A DNA stretch of 64,000 nucleotides from an uncultured Prevotella sp. Its GTDB lineage: Bacteria; Bacteroidota; Bacteroidia; Bacteroidales; Bacteroidaceae. A program made the position numbers and the translations under genes. Each line of letters begins with the position of its first letter. Position 1 is the stretch's first letter. Below, in pieces: positions 51,439 through 60,059 of this stretch. Location: contig CAAGKM010000043.1 of NCBI GenBank assembly GCA_900770395.1, forward strand, positions 62,001-126,000. Direction: 5' to 3'. Below the pieces are notes generated by a model that had not been told where the DNA came from, ran no database searches, and worked only from the letters and a program-made list of their open reading frames with translations.

Positions 51439-51489
51439 CAAGCGAAAAGTTAGTTTTTTCAGTATTAACCAATTAAAGACAGAAAAATT

Positions 51490-51651
51490 ATGAAAAAGTA
51501 TGTATGCGACGTATGTGGCTGGGTTTACGACCCAGAAGTAGGAATCCCAGAAGCCGGAATTGCTCCAGGCACACCATTTGAGGAACTCCCCGAAGATTTT
51601 GAGTGTCCGCTCTGCGGAGTAGGCAAGTCAGATTTCTCGGTTGAGGAATAA
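51490..51651 (+). CDS. Rubredoxin
   Basis: 53 aa, the classic rubredoxin length. Two CxxC pairs hold one Fe: CDVCG at residues 6-10 and CPLCG at 39-43. The hallmark GWVYDPEVGIP and FEELPEDFECP segments are present. A small cytoplasmic one-electron carrier, typically feeding rubrerythrin or superoxide reductase for oxygen protection in anaerobes. Own promoter 5' and a strong terminator 3', so monocistronic. Confidence 0.96.
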   Translation: MKKYVCDVCGWVYDPEVGIPEAGIAPGTPFEELPEDFECPLCGVGKSDFSVEE

Positions 51652-51671
51652 ACAAGTCATTTCATTAAGCA

Positions 51672-51712
51672 ATCCCCGTCTGCCGGATTTTCCTGTGGAC
51701 GGGGATTTTTTC
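51672..51712 (+). terminator. Rho-independent terminator of rubredoxin gene
   Basis: ATCCCCGTC (51672-51680) pairs with GACGGGGAT (51698-51706) and is followed by a T run. Confidence 0.88.
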
Positions 51713-51789
51713 ATCCCGCACTTACAGCCAAGATTTATGACAAAATAAAATTGACCGCCTATTTCTAAGCAATCAACTTTATTTTGTTG

Positions 51790-51871
51790 TGCGCCTGATA
51801 GGACTCGAACCTACACGTCGCAAAACACCAGATCCTAAGTCTGGCGCGTCTACCAATTTCGCCACAAGCGC
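51790..51871 (-). tRNA. tRNA-Leu, anticodon UAG
   Basis: 82 bases. Acceptor stem GCGCTTG/CAGGCGC, anticodon arm CCAGA-CTTAGGA-TCTGG giving anticodon TAG, a variable arm of class II size, and T-loop GGTTCGAGTCC. The discriminator base is A and CCA is not encoded. Decodes CUA/CUN. Confidence 0.95.
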
Positions 51872-51905
51872 AATGTATTTGTATGCTATAAGCACAAAAG
51901 TGATG

Positions 51906-51936
51906 CAAAGGTAATAAAAATACTTGTAAAAACAAA
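51906..51936 (-). promoter_or_regulatory. tRNA-Leu promoter
   Basis: Minus strand TTTG at 51936-51933, 19 bp, TACCTTTG at 51913-51906. Confidence 0.8.
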
Positions 51937-51994
51937 ACCGCCTGCATAATAATTAAAATTTATTAACGCAAGGCGGTTTGCTCAGAGTGTATAG

Positions 51995-54199
51995 TTATTT
52001 TTTCAGATGCACGTTGAAGTGATTCACTATCTGGCGATACAGGTGGGTACGGGTATTGCCGCCATAAATACTATGGTTGCGGTTTGTGTAGGTTATCATA
52101 CGGAAATCCTTATCCGCCTGCACCAATGCCTCGACATATTCGGCGGTGTTGCGGAAGTGAACGTTGTCATCGGCGAGTCCGTGGCAGATGAGCAGTGCGC
52201 CGCTGAGCTTGTCGGCACGGGCAATGGCGTTAACGGTATCATAGCCGCTGGCATTCTCTTTCGGGGTGCGCATGAAACGCTCGGTGTACACACTGTCGTA
52301 ATAACGCCATGATGTGGGAGGAGCAACTGCCACACCAGCTGCAAACACAGGTCTGCCCTCCGACATAGACATCAAAGTGTTCCAGCCACCATAGCTCCAT
52401 CCCCAGATGCCTATGCGGCTCTTGTCAACGTAACTCTGTTTGCCAAGCCAGATGGCTGCCTCTACCTGGTCGCGGCTCTCAAGCTCGCCCAGTCGCAGGT
52501 AAGTGCATTTCTCAAACTCGGCTCCACGGCCGCCAGTGCCACGGTTATCCACGCACACTGAGATGTAACCCTGCTCTGCAAGATATTGCTCAAATGCAGC
52601 TCCCGCTCCGCACATGCCAATGTTCCATGCGTTCTTCACCTGCTGTGAGCCAGGACCGCCGTACTGCCACATTATCACAGGATACTTTTTCTGTTCATTA
52701 AATCCCTTCGGCAATATCATTATACCGTTGAGTGTCACGCCATCGCTTGTAGTCAGTGTAAACAGCTTGCGTGTGGCTGTCATGTCGGCTGCAGCCTTTG
52801 CCTTCAGCTCATTGTTGTTAATGAGAGTGGTGAGTGTCTTACCCTTGTTGTCGCAGAGAGTATATACCGACGGAGTGTTGATGTCGCTCCAGTTGTTTAT
52901 GTAATATTTGAAGTTCTTCGAGAAGATGGCGCTGTTCCAGCCGTCGTTCTTCGACAGACGGTCAATGCGCCCGTTGGCGTGAGCCACACATATCTGACGG
53001 TCAACGGCACCATTCATTGTAGATGAGAAGAAAATATCGCCCGTAGCCTCATCGATGCCGTACACCTCATCGATGACAGTCTTGTCGGGGCACACCTGGC
53101 GCTGCTTGGTACCTGCATAGCTGTAGAGATAAATATGGTTGTAGCCGTTGCGTTCACTCGGCACGAGGATGTGCTTGTCGGTCATCACGATGCTTTCCAG
53201 AGTCTCTTCCTTAATGTATTTGTCCACGCTTTCCTCAATCAGCAGCTTTGCCACGGTGGAGAGTGGGTTAACAAGATAGATGCGCAGGCAATCCTGATGT
53301 CGATTCATGGTGTAGATTGCCACATCGGTGCCGTTGTTGGTGCTGATGATACGCGGCATGTAGCCGTCGGTATCCATAGGCACTTGCAGTTTGCGTGTCT
53401 GGTGACTTTTGATGTCGTAGCTCCATGCGCTCACTGTTGAGTTGGTCTCGCCAGCGATTGGATATTTGTAGAGGTATGCTCCTGGATAATCAGCATATTC
53501 TGTCTTCTCGGGCTTCAGCCCCTTGTACATTGGTATTGCAAACTGCCTAACCTTGCTCTCGTCGTATTTTATCCAGCAAATCTGCTTTGAGTCGGATGTG
53601 AACACCATACTGCTGTTGGTGGAAAATTCCTCCTCGTACACCCAGTCGGGTATTCCGTTTATTATCTCATTCTGTTTGCCGTCCTTTGTCACCTGACTCT
53701 CGGCATTGTCGTAGAGCAGTTTCACAAGGAAGATATTGTTCTGACGCACAAAAGCGATGTTGTTGCCGTCGGGCGAGAATACAGGAGTCTGCTGCGCTCC
53801 TTCGTCCGACAGTGCCACCATCTTGTTGTTTCTCACATTATATATATAATAGGTGGCGGTGAACGAACGGCGGTAGATGTAGTTGGTCTCTGTCTGAATA
53901 AGAATGTTTGCACCGCCTGGACCAATTATATATCCGTCAACACGCCTTACCTTTGGTCCACGCACTGTTGCAGCATCAAATATTGTTGCCACTTTCTTGC
54001 CTGTGCGGAACGAATAGCTTTCTATACGTTGTCCGTCGTCACTTATCTGCGCCCATGTCTCACCGTCGGCGAGCGGTGTCACCTGTGCCATGCCCTGTGC
54101 ACGGTAAGCTCCCGTTACCACATCCTTAATATTTATAGCCTTGGCGCCCGTCACCACAGCCACCACCATCAAGAATGCTAAAAAAATCTTTCTTGTCAT
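51995..54199 (-). CDS. dpp4: Dipeptidyl peptidase IV (S9B family)
   Basis: 734 aa from the ATG at 54199 (MTRKIFLAFL); signal peptide to about 21 (TGAKA). N-terminal eight-bladed propeller, then an alpha/beta hydrolase domain (about 490-734). Seen: the substrate N-terminus-binding double Glu in DWVYEEEF (about 186-193) that defines DPP IV, nucleophile Ser in GWSYGG (about 600), Asp in GLADDNVH (about 675) and His in NRNHSIYGG (about 708). It removes X-Pro and X-Ala dipeptides from peptides in the periplasm or at the surface, a main route of peptide nutrition in this group. Promoter at 54233-54263. Confidence 0.93.
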   Translation of the reverse strand: MTRKIFLAFLMVVAVVTGAKAINIKDVVTGAYRAQGMAQVTPLADGETWAQISDDGQRIESYSFRTGKKVATIFDAATVRGPKVRRVDGYIIGPGGANILIQTETNYIYRRSFTATYYIYNVRNNKMVALSDEGAQQTPVFSPDGNNIAFVRQNNIFLVKLLYDNAESQVTKDGKQNEIINGIPDWVYEEEFSTNSSMVFTSDSKQICWIKYDESKVRQFAIPMYKGLKPEKTEYADYPGAYLYKYPIAGETNSTVSAWSYDIKSHQTRKLQVPMDTDGYMPRIISTNNGTDVAIYTMNRHQDCLRIYLVNPLSTVAKLLIEESVDKYIKEETLESIVMTDKHILVPSERNGYNHIYLYSYAGTKQRQVCPDKTVIDEVYGIDEATGDIFFSSTMNGAVDRQICVAHANGRIDRLSKNDGWNSAIFSKNFKYYINNWSDINTPSVYTLCDNKGKTLTTLINNNELKAKAAADMTATRKLFTLTTSDGVTLNGIMILPKGFNEQKKYPVIMWQYGGPGSQQVKNAWNIGMCGAGAAFEQYLAEQGYISVCVDNRGTGGRGAEFEKCTYLRLGELESRDQVEAAIWLGKQSYVDKSRIGIWGWSYGGWNTLMSMSEGRPVFAAGVAVAPPTSWRYYDSVYTERFMRTPKENASGYDTVNAIARADKLSGALLICHGLADDNVHFRNTAEYVEALVQADKDFRMITYTNRNHSIYGGNTRTHLYRQIVNHFNVHLKK

Positions 54200-54232
54200 T
54201 TTTTTATTTTGTTTTGTTGATTTTTCAACTTG

Positions 54233-54263
54233 CAAAATTACAGCAAATTGGGAGCAGAGCAAA
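54233..54263 (-). promoter_or_regulatory. dpp4 promoter
   Basis: Minus strand TTTG at 54263-54260, 19 bp, TAATTTTG at 54240-54233. It resembles the recurrent element only at its two ends; the inter-box sequence differs. Confidence 0.78.
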
Positions 54264-54377
54264 ATATAAAAAGAAATTTTAATATTTTTTATGCCGAAAT
54301 GTAGCGTAGGCGAATTCCTGCTGTAATATTGTTTCTAAAATAAAGTGAAAGAATTTCACCATGTAGAAAAAATTTAT

Positions 54378-54385
54378 TAACTTTG
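54378..54385 (+). promoter_or_regulatory. -7 box upstream of possible structured leader RNA
   Basis: TAACTTTG, about 190 bases before the Rid-domain gene. TTTC at 54354-54357 is a possible -33 box. Confidence 0.6.
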
Positions 54386-54389
54386 CAAC

Positions 54390-54560
54390 GTGTATTCCTG
54401 CCCTGTGCCTTAACGGCTGTAACGACGGGAGAATATCCCAGACTTCCAGCAATCACGGAACACGAAGAATGTGTGGCAAAATATTCGGCAGCATAACCAG
54501 ACAGGACACATGGATTGGTAACGGGACAAAGGAAGAGCCCCGGAGTCATTGAAAAAATAA
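54390..54560 (+). ncRNA. Possible structured leader or small RNA upstream of the Rid-domain gene
   Basis: A 170-base segment visibly richer in GC than its AT-rich flanks, beginning just after a -7 box and ending before the gene at 54573. Short pairings are visible: GGGA/TCCC in a tight hairpin near 54427-54439, CTTCC near 54444 with GGAAG near 54532, and ACAC/GTGT between them. No riboswitch class was recognised. The opposite strand has an 86-codon open frame, which I consider incidental. Confidence 0.35.
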
Positions 54561-54572
54561 CATAAAGATTTT

Positions 54573-55721
54573 ATGAACAAATTTCAAATAAACACATACG
54601 ATAACGCGAGAGCGGAGATATTCACATTCAACAACGGTACGGAGGTGAGCGAGGCTCACGTGATGATTCATGTCACTGACAGCTTACTGCCATACAGCCA
54701 GCAGTTGGAGACTGTCATCAATGCTTTCTCACAGTTGAGAGGTGAGACTCTAAAAGGCTACGACGCCGTGTTTAAACGCTACTATCTCAGTGATGCCGCC
54801 AATCAGGCTGAGGATGTATATGGAATTGCCATTGAGAACAGCGACTGTGCCATGTCGGTAATACAGCAACCTCCGCTCGACGGCACAAAGATAGCTTTGT
54901 GGGCATACATGATGACTGGCATGAAAAGCGTAAAGGGGGAGAGCGACCTGTATGCCGTGGAGCATGGCGGATTCAGGCATCTCTGGAACGGCAGTGCACA
55001 CAACCTCGCAGCTAACTCCGAATATCAGACACGCCTGCTGTTCAATGAATATGTGCTGCAGCTGAAAAACGAGGGCTGTACACTGAAAGACAACTGCATA
55101 CGCACATGGCTCTTCGTGAACGATGTAGACCTCAACTATGGAGGAGTGGTACGTGCCCGCAATCAAGTGTTCTTCACACAAGGACTGAACAACGACACCC
55201 ACTTCATTGCCAGCACGGGAATAGAGGGCCGCCAGGCTGACCCTAACGTGCTCTCGCAGATGGACAACTATGCAATAGCTAATATCAAGCAAGAGCAGAT
55301 ACATTATTTATATGCTCCCACACACCTCAACCGCACGAGCGATTATGGCGTGAGCTTTGAGCGTGGAACCTACATTGACTATGCCGACCGCCGCCATGTG
55401 TTCATCTCAGGAACGGCAAGCATCGACAACAAAGGCCGCATTGTCCACCCGAAGGATATTGTGAGGCAGACCGCAAGAATGATTGAGAACGTGGAGACGC
55501 TATTGGCTGAGGCGGACTGTGACCTCAACGATATCGCTCAGATTACCATATATCTCCGTGACTCCTCCGACTACAGCGTTGTGAGCAGAATCTTCAGCGA
55601 GCGTTTCCCCTGCAAGCCTTACGTTATTGTAAATGCTCCAGTATGCCGTCCGGGCTGGCTCATAGAAATGGAGTGCATGGCGGTGAGGGAAAACAGCGAC
55701 AGTTCTCTACCTGAGTTTTAA
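54573..55721 (+). CDS. Rid-family (YjgF/RidA-like) two-domain protein
   Basis: 382 aa. The C-terminal 125 residues form a RidA fold: HVFISGTASIDNKGRIVHPKDIVRQTARMIENVETLLAEADCDLNDIAQITIYLRD, with the substrate Arg equivalent near VCRPGWLIEME. The N-terminal about 230 residues look like a related chorismatase/FkbO-type fold (NQVFFTQGLNNDTHFIASTGIEGR). Single-domain RidA deaminates reactive enamines and imines, but the longer proteins may act on other small molecules. No adjacent pathway genes clarify the substrate. Preceded by a possible structured leader. Confidence 0.65.
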   Translation: MNKFQINTYDNARAEIFTFNNGTEVSEAHVMIHVTDSLLPYSQQLETVINAFSQLRGETLKGYDAVFKRYYLSDAANQAEDVYGIAIENSDCAMSVIQQPPLDGTKIALWAYMMTGMKSVKGESDLYAVEHGGFRHLWNGSAHNLAANSEYQTRLLFNEYVLQLKNEGCTLKDNCIRTWLFVNDVDLNYGGVVRARNQVFFTQGLNNDTHFIASTGIEGRQADPNVLSQMDNYAIANIKQEQIHYLYAPTHLNRTSDYGVSFERGTYIDYADRRHVFISGTASIDNKGRIVHPKDIVRQTARMIENVETLLAEADCDLNDIAQITIYLRDSSDYSVVSRIFSERFPCKPYVIVNAPVCRPGWLIEMECMAVRENSDSSLPEF

Positions 55722-55775
55722 TTTTGCGTACAATATCTTCCTTGGAGGTTTGCACTCATACTTTTAAGGTAATTA

Positions 55776-55839
55776 TTTTTAGGTATATTCGTTGTTTGAG
55801 CTGAATACATCGCAGCAAAAAATCATAATTTTTAGGTAT
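55776..55839. promoter_or_regulatory. Paired TTTTTAGGTAT sites upstream of the porin-like gene
   Basis: TTTTTAGGTAT at 55776-55786 and 55829-55839, 53 bp apart (about five helical turns). The second overlaps the -33 region of the promoter. TAGGTAT also occurs at about 58085 and TTAGGTAA at about 58126, upstream of the hemerythrin-LuxR gene. Confidence 0.5.
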
Positions 55840-55869
55840 TGCGCATATTCGGAAAAGTTCCTACCTTTG
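55838..55869 (+). promoter_or_regulatory. Promoter of porin-like gene
   Basis: ATTG at 55838-55841, 20 bp, TACCTTTG at 55862-55869; ATG at 55893. Confidence 0.72.
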
Positions 55870-55892
55870 CATCCGAATTTTTGCAAGCCAAT

Positions 55893-56975
55893 ATGACGAG
55901 AATACTAATGATTTGTGCTGTCGTGACCGCTATTCCGATATATGCACAGACCGATTCCGCAGAGGTTACGGAGCCACGCATAGGGTGGCAGGTAGAAGCA
56001 ATAAGTGAAGGACAGTGGAATATATCTAACGGAAGTGGAAACTGGGCGAATATGCTGTCAGTCCGAATAGATGCGCGTACCTGGCGCGGTGGAACCGTTG
56101 AGATGGGAGCCTTAACTACGGGGCATCTTGAGGACGGTGTTGTGGACGACCTTCAGGACTTCTCGAACATCAATGCTGAAAACCGCATATTCCGCCTTAC
56201 TCATTTTGGTATTGGACAGAAGATTGCCAGCAAGTTTTATGTATTTGCCGGACTCCGTCAGGCAGACGAGGACTATTTCAACACCGACGGCGCAGGCATC
56301 TTTACAGGCTCATCATATGGCTGTGCTCCGCAGATAGGCGAAAATCTTTGTGCAGGTGTCTACCCTGAGGCTGCTTTAGGAGTGCACCTCGAATACCAGC
56401 CCACGGAGGCTTGGCTGTTACGTGCATCATTATACAACGGCGTAGCATCCGACCGTCTGAACCGCCAGTTCCGTTTCCGTCCAGGACACGACGGAATGGT
56501 AAACCTCGGAAGCGTAAGCTATTCGCCCACATTCTCCAGTTATCTTGACAGCAATGGTGAACTGGCTGAGGGATTCCTCGCCCCAAACTATGTTATAGGC
56601 TATGCGGCAGATTGGCAACACCATGGAGGCGCAGTGTGGGCAAGTGCAGACCAGCCTCTTGTGCGTGTTGGACGTGCTGGACTCAATCTGTTTGCCATGG
56701 GTGGCGTGCACATAGGACAGTTTGACGCTGCTCACGGACATTGGTCGGCAGCACTGATATTAGATAATGTAACCCAACGTGGCGGCACGTTGGCAATGGG
56801 AGTGAGCCAGGCGCACTATGCCGACAGAATGCATGAGACTGACTTTGAGACAACTTTTGAATATCCCATTCTTTCATGGCTCAGTCTCCAGCCAGCCTTT
56901 CATGTCATCCGCACTGGCGGCGAGACGAATGTTGTTGGCAACCTTCGCCTGAATATCAGTCTTGGCAACCTTTAG
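55893..56975 (+). CDS. Porin-like outer-membrane beta-barrel protein
   Basis: 360 aa from the ATG at 55893 (MTRILMICAVV); the in-frame Met at 55839 lies upstream of the -7 box. Signal peptide ends near 17-20 (PIYAQ). The rest is beta-rich with alternating patterns such as LGVHLEYQPTEAWLLRASLYNGVAS and a final strand GNLRLNISLGNL, consistent with a barrel of about 14-16 strands. Some segments recall carbohydrate-selective porins (OprB type: FGIGQKIASKFYVFAGL), but assignment is tentative. It ends three bases from the converging hemerythrin-LuxR gene and shares TAGGTAT sites with that gene's upstream region. Confidence 0.6.
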   Translation: MTRILMICAVVTAIPIYAQTDSAEVTEPRIGWQVEAISEGQWNISNGSGNWANMLSVRIDARTWRGGTVEMGALTTGHLEDGVVDDLQDFSNINAENRIFRLTHFGIGQKIASKFYVFAGLRQADEDYFNTDGAGIFTGSSYGCAPQIGENLCAGVYPEAALGVHLEYQPTEAWLLRASLYNGVASDRLNRQFRFRPGHDGMVNLGSVSYSPTFSSYLDSNGELAEGFLAPNYVIGYAADWQHHGGAVWASADQPLVRVGRAGLNLFAMGGVHIGQFDAAHGHWSAALILDNVTQRGGTLAMGVSQAHYADRMHETDFETTFEYPILSWLSLQPAFHVIRTGGETNVVGNLRLNISLGNL

Positions 56976-56978
56976 ATA

Positions 56979-57938
56979 CTATAATTTTATCGCCGAGATA
57001 TCCACAAGGTTGTTGACAATGGCATAGATTGTGAGACCAGCCAGGGAGTGTATCTGCAACTTTCGGACGATGTTTCTGCGGTGGGTGATTACTGTGTTAA
57101 TAGAGATAAAGAGATGGTCGGCTATCTGCTTGTTCGACATCCCGTTGATGAGAGCCACTACAACATCCTTCTCCCGGTCGGACAATTGCTCCCCCGTCTC
57201 ATCTGTGTGTTGCAGCATCATTGTTGAGATATTCTTTGCCGTAAGGTCTTTTCTCAGCCGCTGCTCCAGTTTGCGTATTGCGGGTACAAAGATTTTATCC
57301 TCCACGGAGGCATGCAGGTTGAGCCACTCCTCATTATTGTATATACCGTACAGGGTGGCGGTCAACTTATTGTTGCGTTGCGGGTCGCCGGGTAGATATT
57401 TCAGTATGATGTTCTTCAGTTCCTTTAACTTCTGATCGGTCTGCCCGTGCTTTTTTGAGAATGTGTTCACGTCGTAGTCGCCAAGCACCTCGTCTCTTAA
57501 CAGTGCGTTGACGTATGGGAAAAGCATCTTCTCCTCATATTTCATGTGTCTGTGTATCTCACGTGAATACTCATCGTACAGGTTCATTATCAGCTGTCCC
57601 ACTCCGTCCTGCTCGTTGATTGACTCGCTCAGCTCACGCCTTATTGAAGGTAACTGGTAGTCGAGATAATACACATGGCATGCCTGCAGATAGTGCAAAA
57701 GCGTGGGAACGGACAACCGTCCGGCATCGTCGGCGTTATAATATCCGTTGATGGTATAATTTACCACGGCGAGAAAAGTATATGTGTCCACTCCGTTGTC
57801 TATACATGTCTCGTTTACCGTCTTGTCGCCGAAGCCGAGGTTGATGCCGAAGCAGCCGAGCGACTGCAGCACGTTGTAATTGTCGCGTATGAGTGAGATC
57901 ATTTTGTCGTCTGCCTCATAAACCTTATGATTCTTCAT
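56979..57938 (-). CDS. ScdA_N-hemerythrin-LuxR fusion regulator
   Basis: 319 aa. Residues about 18-60 (NVLQSLGCFGINLGFGDKTVNETCIDNGVD) resemble the ScdA_N/DUF542 segment of RIC iron-sulfur repair proteins. Residues about 80-230 form a hemerythrin four-helix domain with His/Glu ligands (LLHYLQACH, HRHMKYEEKMLFPYV, KHGQTDQKLKEL, LHASVEDKIFVP). A LuxR/GerE HTH is at about 255-315 (LSDREKDVVVALINGMSNKQIADHLFISINTVITHRRNI). A di-iron centre attached to a DNA-binding domain suggests a sensor of O2, NO or redox state. The canonical RIC cysteine pair is reduced to one Cys, so the N-domain may be structural. Confidence 0.82.
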   Translation of the reverse strand: MKNHKVYEADDKMISLIRDNYNVLQSLGCFGINLGFGDKTVNETCIDNGVDTYTFLAVVNYTINGYYNADDAGRLSVPTLLHYLQACHVYYLDYQLPSIRRELSESINEQDGVGQLIMNLYDEYSREIHRHMKYEEKMLFPYVNALLRDEVLGDYDVNTFSKKHGQTDQKLKELKNIILKYLPGDPQRNNKLTATLYGIYNNEEWLNLHASVEDKIFVPAIRKLEQRLRKDLTAKNISTMMLQHTDETGEQLSDREKDVVVALINGMSNKQIADHLFISINTVITHRRNIVRKLQIHSLAGLTIYAIVNNLVDISAIKL

Positions 57939-58240
57939 ATCTTGCGGGTGTTTGATGTACTAACTTCGTTGATTTTAGCTGCGCCTCGGAAGAATTCTGG
58001 CAAGTTCTGTTCTCCGTTCGGTTTGCATAAAAAATTATGGTTGCAAAATTAATGCTTTTTTTTCAATTATGCAATAATCATTTGTAGGTATTTTTACATA
58101 ATAATACTAAGAGAAATCACTAATATTAGGTAATATGTTGTTCTGATAATTGCCCTTATAATATAATAAGGTGTAAAGCGCATTTGATAAACTTGATTAC
58201 TTAAAAGAAGTTAAAGGAATGCACTTTTTAGGGAAAATGC

Positions 58241-58271
58241 TTGCAGGATTAAACGAAACATACTACTTTTG
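58241..58271 (+). promoter_or_regulatory. Promoter of ABC/GntR operon
   Basis: TTG at 58241-58243 and TACTTTTG at 58264-58271; ATG at 58356. Confidence 0.65.
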
Positions 58272-58272
58272 C

Positions 58273-58296
58273 AGTGTATTATTAAAGTAGTACACT
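58273..58296. promoter_or_regulatory. YtrA-type operator AGTGTA-N12-TACACT
   Basis: AGTGTA (58273-58278) and TACACT (58291-58296), 12 bases apart, overlapping the expected transcription start. It closely resembles the AGTGTA...TACACT repeat reported for B. subtilis YtrA. The operon itself encodes a short YtrA-like GntR protein (60056-60511). Confidence 0.7.
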
Positions 58297-58355
58297 AAAA
58301 CAGACGTAATCAATGAAGAAAATAACATAGATAAACAATAAAAAACATAGAGATT

Positions 58356-59177
58356 ATGATAGAAATAAAAAACATGAGTTTCGGATATGCCGGACAGAGA
58401 AAGAAAATTTATCAAGGACTGAGCCTTGAGATTGGTGAGGGCAGCATCTACGGTCTACTTGGCAAAAACGGTTCGGGCAAGAGTACATTATTATATTTAA
58501 TAAGCGGTCTGCTGCGTCCCGACTATGGAACAATCAGCGTTGACGGCATGGAGGCGAAGAAGCGCAAGGCAGAGATGCTTGCCGAGATGTTCATCGTGGC
58601 AGAGGAGTTCCGCCTGCCGGAGGTGTCGCTTGACAACTATGTGAAAATCACCCATGGGTTCTATCCACGTTTCAGCCGCGACATTCTTAATGAGTGTTTG
58701 GAGGATTTTGAGCTGCCGCTGTCGCTGAGGCTCAACGAGCTGTCAATGGGACAGAAGAAAAAGGTGTACATGAGCATAGCTTTGGCTTCGAACACAAAAT
58801 ACCTGATTATGGACGAGCCTACAAACGGTCTCGACATACCGTCGAAGAGCCAGTTCCGCAAGGTGATTGCAAAGAACATGGCTGAGGACCGCACGATAAT
58901 AATCTCCACCCACCAGGTGCATGACGTGGAGTCGCTGTTGGACCACATACTGATGATGGACAACGGACGTGTGGCTTACAACAAGTCGGTGGCTGACATC
59001 TGCAATGAGTACTCGTTTGAGTACCGTCAGCCCTACGAGGGTATGGACGGTGTGATATATGCCGAGCCTACACTGCAGGGCAACGCGGTTATTGCCAGCC
59101 GCAACGGTGAAGCTGCCGAGACGCAGATAAACCTTGAACTGCTGTTCAACGCTGTTAATGCCGGGAAAATGAAATAA
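58356..59177 (+). CDS. ABC transporter ATP-binding protein
   Basis: 273 aa. Walker A GKNGSGKST (36-44), Q-loop region near 83, signature LSMGQKKK near 129, Walker B YLIMDEPTNG near 150, switch His in STHQVHD near 187. The C-terminal 50 residues are an extension. It is of the YtrB/CcmA-like group usually paired with a GntR regulator, and the next gene is its permease, 45 bases downstream. Substrate unknown; such systems in Gram-positive bacteria respond to cell-wall antibiotics or acetoin. Confidence 0.88.
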   Translation: MIEIKNMSFGYAGQRKKIYQGLSLEIGEGSIYGLLGKNGSGKSTLLYLISGLLRPDYGTISVDGMEAKKRKAEMLAEMFIVAEEFRLPEVSLDNYVKITHGFYPRFSRDILNECLEDFELPLSLRLNELSMGQKKKVYMSIALASNTKYLIMDEPTNGLDIPSKSQFRKVIAKNMAEDRTIIISTHQVHDVESLLDHILMMDNGRVAYNKSVADICNEYSFEYRQPYEGMDGVIYAEPTLQGNAVIASRNGEAAETQINLELLFNAVNAGKMK

Positions 59178-59222
59178 AGAGAATGATTATGCATTATGAA
59201 TTAAAAATTAAGAATTGACAAT

Positions 59223-60059
59223 ATGGATTTCAACAGATTAAAGAAAACATTCGTTTGGATTGCCGCAAACGAATATAAAGGAACAATCCGCACCATGGTG
59301 GGATTGACATTAGGACTGACTTTTTTGTATTGCATACAGCTCGGTTTAGACCTCAATATATATATGGGTGAGACTTGGGAGCAGGCAAAGATGACATACG
59401 TGTGGACCAATACGATTATTGTATTCAGCATTTTCCTAATATTCAGCATAGCGTATATAGCCAAGGACCTGCGGACTAACGACGGCAGAGTGATGACCCT
59501 GATGCTGCCTGCGAATAACATTGAGAAATATCTGGCACGTTTTGTATGGATAACAGTAAGCTCAGTGGTTACATGTATCGTGGCATTTGTGTGTGCCGAC
59601 ATTCTTAGGATAATGCTGTCGTATGCATTTGGCTGGATCATACACAGCTCGCTGGTGTGGAATGTTGTCAGCAACGGGTTTTATTACAGTCCAAGTTTTG
59701 AAAATAATATTCCGTATTTAGTTGTGCTGCAAGTATTTCTCATGCCGCTATGGGTTCACAGCTTCTACACTCTCGGAGGAACTTTCTTCCGCCGTCAGCC
59801 GCTGCTGCTAACCACTGTCACCCTGTTTGCACTGTCAACATTGTTTGGCATAATCATGGGAACGGTAGCGACACACATGCCGTCATCGTGCATGGAGCTG
59901 TTCGCAAGATGGCTTGATACCAACATTGAGGCTGGCAACGAATTGCCAATGCTTATCATTATAGTTCCTACACTGGCGTTTATAATTTTCAACTATTGGG
60001 CATCGTACAAGCTGTACTGCCGAATACAGGTAATAAGTAACAAATGGATTAATTTATGA
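59223..60059 (+). CDS. ABC transporter permease protein
   Basis: 278 aa with six hydrophobic helices (about 24-42, 59-79, 99-122, 155-175, 186-212, 238-258). Partner of the ATPase upstream. No extracytoplasmic domain of note. Its stop overlaps the GntR start (ATGA), so the permease and regulator are translationally coupled. Substrate not identifiable. Confidence 0.82.
   Translation: MDFNRLKKTFVWIAANEYKGTIRTMVGLTLGLTFLYCIQLGLDLNIYMGETWEQAKMTYVWTNTIIVFSIFLIFSIAYIAKDLRTNDGRVMTLMLPANNIEKYLARFVWITVSSVVTCIVAFVCADILRIMLSYAFGWIIHSSLVWNVVSNGFYYSPSFENNIPYLVVLQVFLMPLWVHSFYTLGGTFFRRQPLLLTTVTLFALSTLFGIIMGTVATHMPSSCMELFARWLDTNIEAGNELPMLIIIVPTLAFIIFNYWASYKLYCRIQVISNKWINL

Larger units (their letters stand above)
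57939..58355. other. Divergent control region between hemerythrin-LuxR gene and ABC operon
   Basis: It holds the minus-strand promoter of the regulator (TAATTTTG at 58051-58044 with ATTG at 58075-58072), TAGGTA-type sites near 58085 and 58126, and the plus-strand promoter and operator of the ABC operon (58241-58296). Otherwise AT-rich with no gene. Confidence 0.65.

Noticed and set aside
54289..54549. 86-codon open frame on the minus strand
   Set aside because: It runs through the plus-strand -7 box and lacks a ribosome-binding context or recognisable domain; structured RNA on the other strand is preferred, though not proven.
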